Made by a program: the position numbers and the translations under genes | Part shown: in pieces, positions 11,895 to 21,931 of the stretch | Layout: every line of letters begins with the position of its first letter | Numbering within the stretch: position 1 is the first letter of the stretch | DNA from: Rhipidocladum racemiflorum | Taxonomy: Eukaryota > Streptophyta > Magnoliopsida > Poales > Poaceae | Length of the DNA: 64,000 nucleotides | Reading direction: 5' to 3' | NCBI GenBank assembly: GCA_036346355.1 | Contig: CM070588.1 | Span: 13,253,914-13,317,913 of the forward strand | The notes under the pieces: model-generated | Told to the model about the DNA's origin: nothing | What the model saw: only the letters and a program-made list of their open reading frames with translations | Database searches by the model: none

Positions 11895-13233
11895 TGTTGA
11901 TAAATTGGCTTAGTGATAAATTTTGTATTGTAAAGTGGTTGTGCTTATGGCATGTGTGGTACTTATACATTGCTGTTTCAGATGATTACTTGATATGCTT
12001 GTGATAGCATGGTAATGGTTTTGCTTGATGCAATGCGCTCGTGTGAGTGGTTGTACGGACTGATCTTAAGTTAAGTCGTAGACTTATCTCGTATAAGATC
12101 TAGTGTTTATTCATGTGCAGGTGTTGCTTGAGGCGAACATGGTGGATGACGGGGATAGGAACTAGGTTCTAGAATGAATCGGGGTTCAGACGATCAAGGA
12201 TGTCATGCGGAATGTTCGGACTAAAGTACGGTGCATGTGAAGTCGAGTACGACGTAGTATAGCGGCCAACGGGCCGTACAGGTGAGTGAGTCACGCGAGA
12301 GTGACAGGTGGACCGTACACGTGCATACGTGAGTTTTAGGCTATCTATGTATGTATTAGGCCATATGTATACATACATATAGTTGATTAAGGTTTAGAAG
12401 AGTATAAATAGAAGGGATATCTCCTAGAAGTTGAGGTGTACAAAAAAAACGGCGTAAAGAGAAGCACCGGTGGTGGGTAGAAGAAAAAGCGCTTTTTGGT
12501 GCTACAGAGATCGCGAAATCGCTATAGTGCTGCAGGAAATTGCTATAGTCTACGTTGGTACAGTGTGTGCGTGAAGATTCAGTAAGCAACAACGCACGCA
12601 ACAAAGCATAAAAAAAAGAAGAGGGAGGAGAGAAGAAAAATTTGGTGATTATTTGAGGAGGTTTTGGAGGCATATTGTGAATACATCTAAGTAATACAGA
12701 TCAAGTTTTGTAAGTTGACATGTTGGTAATCTGTTCTTCTTTTTCATTCTTCTTTTTCATGCGTGTTTTGATTTTTAGATTGATTCATTGTTTTATTATG
12801 ATAATTTTGATTTGAACCATTCAAAACCTTTCTAGGGGATCAAGTGATTGATCTGAAAATTTTAATTGGTTAATTCCTCGTAGATCCTGATTAATCTAGT
12901 AATTAGGGTTTAATCAATCTTCGTCATTATTTTGTATAATCAACTTGCGAATGTCATAACTCTAGATCCATAGATTCGATGGAGCTGATTCTTGTTATGT
13001 TAGTTTTGAAATTGAATCTAGTTTCTATAGTCCACATTTCACGTCACTCTAATAGTGGGATCTTTGAGAATTACTGTTTGTGTGAACGCATATCAATCTA
13101 TTTTCGTGGAACCGAAGCAATCTTTCATAATTCGTTTAGGGGTGCTTTGAGAATCGCTAAAAAAATTGGTTTTAGCTTCCACGCAATCATTCACCCCTCT
13201 CTGATTACTATATTAGTGTATATCGATTCTACA
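11895..13233 (+). repeat. Copia 5' LTR
   Basis: The right end is well fixed: sequence ending ...CGATTCTACA at 13233 is followed two bases later by a primer-binding site. The left end is probably TGTTGATAAATTGG at 11895. A TATA box TATAAATA lies at 12403-12410, with about 830 bases of downstream leader, as expected for an LTR promoter. The 3' partner LTR is not present in the window, because the element is cut off shortly after gag begins. Confidence 0.7.
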
Positions 13234-13235
13234 AG

Positions 13236-13248
13236 TAGTATCAGAGCC
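13236..13248 (+). other. Primer-binding site (initiator-Met tRNA type)
   Basis: TAGTATCAGAGCC differs by one base from the common plant TGGTATCAGAGC primer site, complementary to the 3' end of initiator methionine tRNA. It starts two bases after the LTR end, the normal spacing. Confidence 0.8.
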
Positions 13249-13292
13249 AAGTCTTTCTAATTAATCTTAACTGGTGATTAGAAATCGTAGCG

Positions 13293-13388
13293 ATGGATAG
13301 GTATTCAACAAAACCTTGTGCTTTTGATCGAGTTGATTTTCAGTTTTTGAAAACGAAGATAGAGGCATATATTCAAGCTCAGCACTAG
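13293..13388 (+). pseudogene. gag: Start of copia gag, truncated
   Basis: The first 31 codons after the primer site read MDRYSTKPCAFDRVDF...AYIQAQ, the recognisable beginning of plant copia Gag (a nucleocapsid/capsid protein that packages element RNA), and end at a TAG at 13386-13388. The sequence then passes directly into copy 2 of the direct repeat, so the rest of the copia element has been lost. The similarity is short but its position right after LTR and primer site makes it convincing. Confidence 0.7.
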
Positions 13389-13404
13389 TGTTCACCGAAT
13401 TTAG

Positions 13405-13795
13405 CGTGTGCATTTAGTGGGAAAGTGTGTGATCGTGTTCTATGAGGCATTTGGTGTCTCCATTAAATTTCCAATGTGTGTACAAGAAGCACATATGTGA
13501 GTGCAATGTGTGTTGAGTATGTGTCCATCTTGTACTTAATTTTTTTTTGGGAGAAAAAACATTACCTTGTTGCCCTAGTTCACATTTATACATGATCAAA
13601 ACTGACAAGTCTTCTATTATATAGTCCTAAAAAAATGAGTTTTCCTCTGCAACTGTCCACAGCTGAGATAACACATAACATTCTGGCATTTTGTCAGTAG
13701 CACCACCAGGCATCCCTCCCAACAATTTTATCCCATAATAGCATTGTTGTTCTTTGATATAATAAACGGGATCACAGCCTTCAGGAAAAGTTCTT
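13405..13795 (+). repeat. Direct repeat, copy 2
   Basis: This is the uninterrupted counterpart of 10262-10392 plus 11582-11886. It shows the unoccupied hAT target (GTTGAGTA once, near 13511). Differences are scattered substitutions and small indels, so the duplication is old compared with the young gypsy insertion further right. No coding content. Confidence 0.85.
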
Positions 13796-14199
13796 GACTA
13801 GCCTTTTCTGCAAGCTAAGACCTCTACCGTTTCTGGATTTGCGCATTTCAATATCATGCCGCATGATGCAAATGCACTGTCAAGTGATGTTTCTAATGAC
13901 AGAACATGCACATGCTTATCCTGTTTTATCAATATATGCCAGTAATTTGCTTTCCGTCGGTGTAACGAGGAGCATCATCACCTGAATGTTCAGGTCACAA
14001 AAAATCCATTAGAAGTAAGAGAGGTGCTTCTATGCTCTTCCTTTTAAATGTTGCACAACTATTAAAGCATGAATGAACTGTAGATGGTGATTACTTACCC
14101 CTTCGCTTGCTTCAAGATTTGTGCAACTTGTACTAGAAGGAAAAGCATAGAAGCAATGCTCAGTAAGTAATTATGGAATATGTTTCGAAGAACATGGAC
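13796..14199. other. Intervening sequence, no gene seen
   Basis: AT-balanced, with stops in all frames. Probably the decayed 5' part of the LINE or the sequence it landed in. Nothing else is supportable. Confidence 0.3.
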
Positions 14200-15078
14200 A
14201 TAAGCGCTAGGTCAATGAACAAGAGGGTGATGATGAGGAAGGTAGAAAGGATGATCTAAACATTAACCAAGAGATTGAAAGTAGTCAGCAATAAAATGAG
14301 GATTACTTAAAGAATTGGAATGGGATAACGCAAGAGATAGTGAAGCTGGGTGTAGATGAAGCTCTTAAACAAATAGATGGATGGTGATCTCAGAAGGGAG
14401 ATGAAATTGAACAGAGGCAGGAGGAAAAGCAAGAACTAGAAGATGAGCATGTTAAGGAGAAGATGAAGAAGACTCAGGATCAAGAACCTGTGAGAAGAAG
14501 CTCTCGCCTCAAGGGCCAAGAAGCAGCGAAGTGTTGATAATTGATAAAACCATTGATCGAGTGATCAGGCCAAAAAGAGAAATCTGGAAGGTAACCATAT
14601 ATCTTCTCATAACTCATTTGCTGTTCTTGATGATGATGAATTTGTTGCTAGAATCAATTGCATGGGCATTGATTTTTCTATTAGTGATCTTAAACATCTT
14701 GATGATCTGAGAGATCTTGAGATAGCAAGGCCTACTTTATACTTGAAAAATTTTCAGATGCAAAAAATAAATAAATAAGAGCACTAATGATGAAATTATA
14801 ATGAACAAAATGACGATATTCAATTTCTGGAATGGAAATCTTATGCTTCTGAAACTGAAGGTTTCACTATAGTGTCATGTAGTAAAAAGAAGGGTAAGAA
14901 TGTTAAAATTGGTTCTGTTGGAAAAAAGATGAGTGATAATCACCTTGGTGCTGATGTATCAGTCCTTATGGGGACGGAACAACAGATTGATTCTGGTGCG
15001 TACCTTACCCCCAAAGAAAAATAAATGATTGGGCTCATTTGGAATTGTGGACGGGTGGGGAAAAAAGGAATGAGTTCC
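14200..15078 (+). pseudogene. LINE (L1-type) remnant: end of ORF1 and start of ORF2
   Basis: From about 14390 a charged stretch (EQRQEEKQELEDEHVKEK, then RRSSRLKGQEAAK) resembles the basic C-terminus of plant LINE ORF1. After a stop, SHNSFAVLDDDEFVARINCM follows at about 14605. At 15027 a new frame opens with MIGLIWNCGRVGKKGMSS, the start of an L1-type apurinic endonuclease (family pattern: W-N-x-R-G-L-G near the N-terminus). The frame is broken by the gypsy insertion at 15079 and resumes exactly at 29203. The assignment as LINE is from motif memory and is moderately sure; the interruption is seen directly. Confidence 0.6.
15074..15078. other. Left target-site duplication (GTTCC)
   Basis: GTTCC immediately precedes the TG of the left LTR and is repeated immediately after the CA of the right LTR (29198-29202), the 5-bp duplication expected of gypsy integrase. 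Confidence 0.95.
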
Positions 15079-15988
15079 TGTCGGTGTTTCGTGCACCGGC
15101 AATACGAATTTATGGTCGGATGGGGTCGCGCGCTCCCTCTCCCCGAATGGTCGACTCAAGGAGTCAGATGATGTATACTGGTTCGGGCTGAATGTCCCTA
15201 CTCCAGTTCGTTCGGTGCGGATGTATTGATCTTTGGGCGATGAACCAGGGGTGTACAAGCGAGGCGGGGGGTCGGCTGTCCGATCCCCTTCGTGCTTTGG
15301 CTAGGGAGTCGTGGCTTCTTAGAGGGCCTTTTTCTCTGTCTCCCTCTCCTCTCGGGCCCCGCCTCTCCTTATATAGACGGAGGAGGCGGGTTACACGGGT
15401 GTTTTAGGAAATCCACTAGAAAGGGGGGCGTGCGTGTCTCGGAGTCTGGCTCCTGTCTTGTCCGACCGTCCCCTGCTCGTCCCGAGGCAGGGTTGGTGGC
15501 TCCGCGATGTGCGGTCTTGCGCGATGATGCCCGGATGACGCCTTGCGTGGTGCTCCTGTCTGCCTCGGCGGCTTTAATGGCGCTTTGACTTTGCCTTGGC
15601 CTCGGGAGTGGGCGCACTCCTCTGCGATGTGCCAGGCGATGGGACGGGGGCTTGACTCCTTCGGTGGCTCTTCTGACAGTCTTGGGAAGGGGCCGCCTAC
15701 CCCGGTACGGACGCCAGGGGACGCTGCGCACAAGGCAGCCGTCTGACACTGGCGTGGGCCATGCCGGCCCTGTGCGCAGGTGGAGCTTGAGCTTCAATAT
15801 TAGGCGGCCGGAGCATGCCGACCGCCCGGAACCGGAGTCCGCCGACCGTTCGGGGTCGGCCCTGCACAGGTCGGGGCTCGCTCCCCGCGGCCCAAGTACC
15901 TTTTGGTGGTGCTGGGCCTTCGCCATGATTGGTCAGCCCGTTCGTGCTTCCGGGCTGATGGGGGTACCCATGGCATGGGTACTCGTCA
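15079..15988 (-). repeat. 3' LTR of the Tat-type element
   Basis: 910 bases, TGTCGGTGTTTC ... ACTCGTCA on the plus strand. On the element's strand it carries a TATA box (TATATAAGG, plus-strand position about 15368-15376). Several long open frames cross it on both strands (for example 15369-15926 minus), but identical open frames occur in the other LTR and have no known domain, so they are not called. Confidence 0.95.
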
Positions 15989-16370
15989 GTAGCCCCCGAG
16001 CCCCGGAGCGGGTCGGAGAGCCGCTCGGGGGTTTAACCTGGTGGTGGTAGCGGTCGGCCCGGAGGTCGGTGATGCTAGGTCGGCGTGACTGCCTGGGAGC
16101 CGCGCCAGCCTAGAAGGGGCCCGGGTGCGCGCGAGCGCACCCGGTGGGTGTAGCCCCCGAGCCCCCGAGCGGGTCGGAGAGCCGGTCGGGGGTTTAGCCC
16201 GACCGCGGTAGTCGTCGACCCGGAGGTTGGCGGTGCTTAGGTCGGCGCGACTGCTTGGGAGCCGCGCTGCACAGAGTGCCCGGCAAGGCGAGCGCACCCG
16301 GTGGGTGTAGCTCCGAGCCCCCGAGCGGGTCGGAGAGCCTGGCCGGGGTTTAGCTTGTCGGACCCTGGCA
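15989..16370 (-). repeat. Polypurine tract and PPT-bearing tandem repeat
   Basis: Next to the 3' LTR, on the element's strand, lies the purine-rich GGGGCTCGGGGGCTAC, the primer for plus-strand DNA synthesis. The same sequence heads a tandem repeat: units begin at 15990, 16151 and 16308 on the plus strand (TAGCCCCCGAGC...), spaced 161 and 157 bases, each followed by GGGTCGGAGAGCC and, in the full units, GACTGC.TGGGAGCCGCG. The third copy is partial and slightly decayed. So at least three PPT-like tracts precede the LTR, only the outermost being in the functional position. Confidence 0.85.
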
Positions 16371-17129
16371 AGCCACGCCGTTGGTGGGTTTTTTCAGAGT
16401 CGGGTGAGCGAACGCACGTTTGCCTTCGTCGGCTCGAACGTCGTGCTCGTGCGAGCTACTATTGGGTAATCCGAGTGGAACCTTGGCGATCTCCCTCGAG
16501 GGGGATCGTTTCCAAGCGGACGTAACTCCCGGCGTGGGCGTCCGACCCGCTTCGGGGGCGTTCCATAAAAACCTTTCCTTACTCGTCCCGCATCGGGCTG
16601 CCGGGTCGTCCGCCAACCCGAGCGCCGGGCGCCACTCATCGATGAGCTCCGCGGAGAGTGTGAGGTATGGTCTCGGGCGGGCCCACGGTGATTGGGTCGT
16701 CGCCGACTCCTAACTAGGGGCCCTCTGGGGGCTCACTGCGACCCGCCCCTCGCTCTTTCTTTTTTTACGTGTTGGGGCGGCTTTCATTCCAGCTGGCTGG
16801 ATTCGGCCTTCGTAACCCTCAGCACGGTGCCGGGCCTCGGGCGCGAGCCCGCAGGCCGCTTGCTTCCCCGAGGGCGGCCCAGTGGGCCGTTTTCATACCT
16901 TTCTTGGCGTGGGCGCCCGGCCGATGTAGCCGGTGAGGTCTCGCGGTGCTGCGTGGCGTCTTGGCGGGCGCGAGGCCTCGCTCCGGCGAGCAGCTTAATG
17001 CTTAGTGGGATTTAAATGGGCTACGGCACGTTCACGGAGAGGTGACAGGCTGATGGTTCGGCGACTGCGTCGGTTCGCGCGAGGAGGCGTCAGTTGGGCG
17101 CGGAGGCCCGCCCGTTTCCGCCAGGCGCC
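16371..17129. other. GC-rich tail sequence, upstream region of the antisense gene
   Basis: No gene is supported here. Open frames exist on both strands only because the sequence is about 65-70% GC by eye. It lies between the PPT repeat and the TATA box at 17130 and would contain any upstream promoter elements of the antisense gene. Confidence 0.4.
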
Positions 17130-17135
17130 TATAAA
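17130..17135 (+). promoter_or_regulatory. TATA box of the antisense gene
   Basis: CGCCTATAAAGGAAGG contains TATAAA at 17130-17135, about 145 bases before the ATG at 17275. It points opposite to the retrotransposon's own genes. A start of transcription near 17160 is inferred from the usual spacing. Confidence 0.65.
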
Positions 17136-17274
17136 GGAAGGGGAAGGCGGCGTGGGGGGAGCAAAACCTTCCGTTCGTGCCTTCTGCAAAAAAGGGAAAG
17201 AGAGAAAACGCAAGGGGAGAAAAAATCTTCCTGCTTCGTCGCGCCGTCCCCCGCTTCCCCACGCACTTTCGAGG

Positions 17275-20200
17275 ATGTCGCTGACCCCGCACTTGGCCGC
17301 GGCGGGTCGCTACCTCGGCTTGGAGAGGAAGGAGCTCCTTCCTCCGCGGCCTCAGTCCGGCTGGCGGGTGCCGCCGGCCGGGACCGAGGTCCCCGAACTG
17401 GAAGACGGCGAGATAGTCTCGCTGGCGGCCTTCTATGAGCGGGGCTTCGGCCTCCCACTCCACCCGTTCGTCCGGGGGCTGCTTCACTACTACGGGGGGG
17501 AGGTTCACCACCTGAATCCGAATGGAGTCCTCCACATTGCGGTCTTCATGACGCTGTGCGAGGCTTTTCTGGGGATCGAACCCCACCGGGATTCTCGCGC
17601 CACTTCTTCTTCGCGAGGTCGCCGTCGGGCGCCGCCGACCTTCTTGGCGCTCTGGCGATCCAAGCTGCGCTTCGCCGCAAGTCGCTTTTACACCGATGTA
17701 AAGCTGCCGACGCCCAACCGGGGTGGCATAGCGAGTGGTTCTATGTCCGGAACATCGACAACAGTGCCCCGGCCTTCAGTGGGAATCTACCGACGCCGCA
17801 TCCTTGCTGGACCTGGGGTCCCGATGCGAGGGACCGGGCGAAGGTTGATGAGATTCTCGAAAAGCTCGCAGACCTGAAGCGGCGGGGTCTGACGGGCAAG
17901 GTGGTCCTCCGTACGTTCATGGAGAGGCGCATTCAACCCCTCAAGGATCGGGCGCATCCCATGTTCGAGTACACGGGGCCGACCGACCCTGCGAGGTCGT
18001 CGGAGCGGGAGCTTCCTGCGTCGGAGGTCCTCGCACGTGTGGCCGCAGTTTCCATCGAGGGAGATACCGAGCCGGCGGGCGCGGTGCCTGCGCCGTTCTC
18101 GGCGCAGAATCCGCAGAACTTGGTACGTCTGACGGCTCCTGTTTGCTTTTGTTTTGCTCTGCTCCTTCGCCCCCTTACCCGAGCGTGTTCGTGCAGGGGC
18201 TCGGTTCTGATCTCCCGCCCCTTGCTTCCGGGGGAAAAAGAGGCGAGAGCGGCCGCGCGCACGGAAGCGGAGCAGCGTGACGCCGCCCTCCTGGCGAAGA
18301 AGGAGGCGACGAGGGATCGGAAGAGGAAAGAGCGCGCGGAGCGGTCCGCGCGTGGCGAGGAGGTCTCTGACGAGACTGAGAGTGACGGCGACGAAGAGCC
18401 GTCGTCGAGCGAGGGGGGAGCGGTTGGCGGAGGCGACTCCGGCGGCTGCGACGCGGGTTCCAGCCGCGGGGCCGGCGACCGTGGTTCCTCAGAAGAAACC
18501 TCAGGCGTAGGGTACATCCTGAAGATGCGCAGACCCCTCACGCCCCCTCGTGGGGGCCCGGCAAAAAGGGTGCGCCAGGTGCCGGTTGTTCGCTCCTCTC
18601 GGTAAGTGACTTTACGTGCTCCCAGTTTGGTCCTCTCTGGTGCTTTTTTCTTTGTAACTCCTGATGGGCCGCTGTGTGCAGGGGGCATACCAGCGCTGGG
18701 AGAGCGCTGAGTCCTGCCTCAGCGGTGAGGAGTCGCACCCTTCCGGTCCCATCCGCAGGGTGTGCGGCGGCGGCTGTTGGGAGCGGGGCTTCTTCGGATG
18801 CGCTCCCCGTGGCTGGGCTTGTCGGCGAGGGGACGCCGCCGGAGGGGGATGCGCAGGGAGCACTACCGGTTGCGACAATGGAAGAAGCCAGACGATGCCT
18901 CCGCCTGCGCCGTTATGCAGTGAGGCCGGTGTGGTCCCGCCGCCGCCCGGGGGGGCGCTGGGACCGCCACCGCCCGCAGCATCGACGGGAGACGCTCCGT
19001 TATCCTTGCCTTTCCCCGCACCGCCGACCATGGGGGTCGGCGCGACTCTGCCGCCGGGAAGTATCGATCCGCGGCGTTGCGACCGTCGGGCGAAGTCTGC
19101 CGCCGCCGGGCCACCGCCCGCTGGCGGTCCAAGTGTCGCGGAGGCGCGCGCAACCGCTCACCGCAGACGCCGCGGCAAAGCGGGAAGTCGAGACAGACCG
19201 GCCGACCGCCGTGCCGTCTTTGCCCGCCCCGACCGGCCGGGGCCAGCGTTAGATTCGACGACGAGGCAGAACGCGCGGATTGGAACGCTTTGGAGGAGGA
19301 GATGGAGAGGGTCCACGCCGACCTCACTCGCGCCGTTGACGCCGCGTCCAGGGCGAGGAAGTCCATTGCTCAGGAGTCCCGCTTGGTCAGATCGGTGAGT
19401 CTGACGGGGTTTTGTCTTTTGTGTATCTTTCGACCAGAAAACGGAGACTGACCGGGCAGGAATTTTCAGCGCTTGACATCCCGGGCGGTAGACAAGTCGA
19501 TGTTCCTCCGGCGTTTGCACAGCCGGGGGAGTGCTATAGGGGGAGAGCTGCTCGACGCCCGGAGGGCGCTTGTTGCCGAGCAAGGGAGGGTCGCCGCGGC
19601 TGGTCAGCGGCTGGGGGAAGTCACTGAAGCCTTGCGGGAGGCTCAGCGACTTGCGGAGTCCCTGACCGCCGAGGGAGAGCGGGCCAGGTCGTCCCTGGCG
19701 GATGCTGAAGCGGCCAAGGCTTCTGCGGTCCGCGCAGAACGGGCCGCTCGGGCGGAGGCCACCCGCCTCCGAGAGGAAAACGAGTCGGCCCGCAGGGAGG
19801 CCGACCGGCTTCGCGGCGAGCGGGATCTTGCTCGGGGGGAGCTCGCGACGGTGAGGGAGCTTGCCGCTCGCGCCGCTTCCGATCGAGAGGCGCTTGCCAA
19901 GGTCGAGGAGGAACTTCGTGCCAAAGAAGCCTCCGTGGCTGGTGAGTTGTTCAATCCCTTGGGAGCCACTGCGACGGGCGTCTTCGACATCGCTTTTGTT
20001 CCCCGCAGCCTGCAAAAAGCCTTAGCGACGCGCTGGAGTCGCGAAGGGTGGCGGTGGAGAAGCAGGATGCGGCGGTCGAGTCACGTGACTCGGCCCTTGT
20101 GGACAAGCGGGTGGCGGAGAGGGACGCGGCCGAAACGACGGCCGAGCTGACGGTCCTCCGCGTGGGCATCCAGGCTGTCTGCGACCGGCTGTTTGGACTT

Positions 20201-20480
20201 ACTCCAGGCCCCAGCGCCATCCCCACCATACTCGGATGGGTCCTCGAGCGTTGAGGCGTCGGTGCGGGAAGCGGCGGTGCTTGGCGCTTCCTCGGCCCTG
20301 GTCAACACCGTCTCTTATTATGACGGCGTCGACCTTGAGGCGGTCGGGAGCGGTGTTGCTGCTGACCGAAGTGATGAGGAGATCGACGCATTCATGGCCC
20401 GGGTCGACCCGTGCGCCCAAGAGATTGCCCGCCGGATCTCGCCGCGAGAAATCCTCCGTCGGACGGAGGGAGATGATTAG
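17275..20480 (+). pseudogene. Antisense intron-containing gene, gypsy-type transposon domain family (PF04195-like)
   Basis: The ATG at 17275 opens MSLTPHLAAAGRYLGL. The conserved domain follows (FYERGFGLPLHPFVRGLL, then HHLNPNGVLHIAVFMTLCEA), which I recognise as the plant 'putative gypsy type transposon' family of unknown function. One frameshift falls between about 17587 and 17597. Later parts are an E/K/R-rich acidic stretch (18240-18420), an Ala/Pro-rich stretch, and a long Ala/Glu/Arg coiled coil (19470-19940, continued 20009-20200) ending at TAG 20478-20480. Four candidate introns with GT-AG ends interrupt it: 18123-18196, 18602-18681, 19395-19469 and 19942-20008. The second and third join open frames exactly. 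The first and fourth would need one-base corrections, each beside a homopolymer (G5A5 at 18230, A5 at 20013). Exon 3 holds further frameshifts. Function is unknown; Tat elements such as Grande are known to carry antisense genes here. Confidence 0.8.
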
Positions 20481-21590
20481 TTTCCTTCTCTTCTTTTTCT
20501 TTGTAGTGCATGTAATGAACGTGATCGCCCCAATCGGGCCCGACGCGTGTCGCCGCTTTGAGTTCCTTTTTTTTGTGTCTGTCTACCTCGTGCTTCCTCT
20601 GTGGTTTGGGCAATCTTACGACCATAGCTATAGGGCCCGCAGGGGTGCCCTGAGAGCGTAGGCGTTGTCCCAACTCAGTCTGAAGAAATCACGGGATAGG
20701 ACAGGCTACCTAGAACGCTCGCTTCGCGGAGGAGAGGTGCCTAGGTCGGACCGTCTCCTTCGCGAAGGCTCCGCTTGGCCGGCTAGAACGTTGCCCTGAG
20801 TGGGGGTGCTTCGACCGTCCCTAGCGTCTCTTGCTCGGAGGGCTTGTTTTCCCCCTACAGAGTACCACTTCGAAGCCGTAGCCGCGGGGGCGTAGGCCGT
20901 AGTACCTTGGTCCGGGGGAAATAGCCGCGAGGTGGATAGCTTGGTCGGTTGGGGTACGGCTCAGGGTAACGACTTGTGCGCTTTTTAACGACGACCGGGG
21001 TCGGTCTATGCTGACTGATCAAGTTGCCTTCCTCTTGGGCAACCTCCTTTTTGCGCGAAACGCTACTCGGGAGCCGTGGCCGCTGGGGCTTAAACTGTAG
21101 CATTTGGTTCGAGGAGGTTGCCTCGAGGGAGTTTGTTTGATCAGTCGGCTCGCCGACCTAAATCGAGAAAAGCTCCATCCGACCGGCGCTTGGCCCTTCG
21201 CTCAAGTAGCCTCCCTTTTTGCGCAAAGTGCTACTTCGAAACCGTAGCCGCGGGGGCGTGGGCTGTAGCATTTTGGTTTTGAAGAGGTTACTATGAGAGA
21301 GAGGGGGGGCAGCTCGGTCGGAGCGGTTACCGAACATCGATCTAGGTCGCTGACCCCTGGGGTCGTAAGGCAGCCCCCGAGTGGTGCGTGGGGACTGAGG
21401 GGTGCAGTCGTCACGCACCGCTTGAGTTTTCACAGGTTTTTTTTGAAAGAGATTTATGTTTCTCCTTAGAGATAAGGGCGGATTAACTCGCCTTGGAGGT
21501 CGTGTCATCTTTGGAACTGGGACGCTTCGGCTTCCGCTCCGCTGCGCGCTCTTGACGCGCTTCGTCTTCCGTGCCTCCCACACTGTAGGT
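20481..21590. other. Noncoding tail with degenerate hairpin repeats
   Basis: Between the antisense gene and the mini-gene no frame is convincing. Three related modules occur at 20861-20906, 21060-21105 and 21228-21273: a TAC-containing arm, then AGCCGTAGCCGCGGGGGCGT-like core, then a GTAG-containing arm that can pair back to the first arm. A fourth, diverged one lies at 22107-22157. Two of the three copies are preceded by CTCCTTTTTGCGCGAAA-type sequence, and the following segments share GAGGTT and TTGATCAGTCGG-like words. Confidence 0.6.
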
Positions 21591-21598
21591 TATAAAAG
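21591..21598 (+). promoter_or_regulatory. TATA box of the antisense mini-gene
   Basis: GTAGGTTATAAAAGGAGAG carries a strong TATAAAAG at 21591-21598, 62 bases upstream of an ATG in good context (GCCATGG). Same strand as the intron-containing gene upstream, opposite to gag-pol. Confidence 0.65.
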
Positions 21599-21659
21599 GA
21601 GAGAACGCTTGTGCGTTCGTTGTTCTGCCAAAGCTTCCACAACACTTCCTTCGCGCGCC

Positions 21660-21836
21660 ATGGCGGACCGTTATGTTCAGCTCCACGAGGAAGTAGGCGC
21701 TCATCAGGCTTGGCTGCAGGAGGTGGCGGAGGTCGAGGCCGAGGCTGTTCGCGAGGACATACGGCGAGTTGGCGTCCTTGTCGTGGGCGTTCTCGCTGCG
21801 GAAGTGAGGGCGCCCCGGTGCAAAGGCGCCAGTTGA
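21660..21836 (+). CDS. Antisense mini-gene: 58-residue acidic helical protein, unrecognised
   Basis: The ATG at 21660 is in a near-ideal plant start context (CGCGCCATGGCG) and follows a TATA box at 21591. The 58-codon frame begins MADRYVQLHEEVGAHQAWLQ, continues as an acidic, probably helical EVAEVEAEAVRED stretch, then a short Val/Leu/Ala-rich hydrophobic stretch (VGVLVVGVLAAEV), and ends at TGA 21834-21836. An AATAAA poly(A) signal follows at 21926-21931. Promoter, Kozak site, frame and poly(A) signal within 350 bases look like a compact transcription unit. I know no family. It could be a shortened relic of a larger protein; coding status is inferred from signals only. Confidence 0.5.
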   Translation: MADRYVQLHEEVGAHQAWLQEVAEVEAEAVREDIRRVGVLVVGVLAAEVRAPRCKGAS

Positions 21837-21925
21837 GAGGCGCCGTCGCTGTCCATTGGCGGGGCGCACACCAAGACAACGGCGGGCGGTTTGTTCTTGG
21901 TTGGGGTGATGCGCCTGCGTGAATG

Positions 21926-21931
21926 AATAAA
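21926..21931 (+). terminator. Poly(A) signal of the mini-gene
   Basis: AATAAA lies 90 bases after the stop codon at 21836, in GTGAATGAATAAAGTG context. The spacing fits a short 3' UTR. Confidence 0.5.

Noticed and set aside
15369..15926. 185-codon minus-strand open frame within the Tat LTR, repeated at 28579-29232
   Set aside because: It is identical in both LTRs, lies in very GC-rich DNA where long open frames arise by chance, crosses the TATA box, and shows no known domain.
17032..17586. Minus-strand frame of 184 codons opposite the antisense gene
   Set aside because: It is a shadow of the GC-rich coding exon on the plus strand; composition is Arg/Pro/Gly-rich with no motif.
17933..18688. 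251-codon minus-strand open frame
   Set aside because: It is the complement of the acidic exon 2 of the antisense gene, Ser/Arg/Pro-rich, and is explained by the plus-strand coding.
19158..20015. 285-codon minus-strand open frame
   Set aside because: It is the complement of the Ala/Glu coiled-coil exon; no domain.
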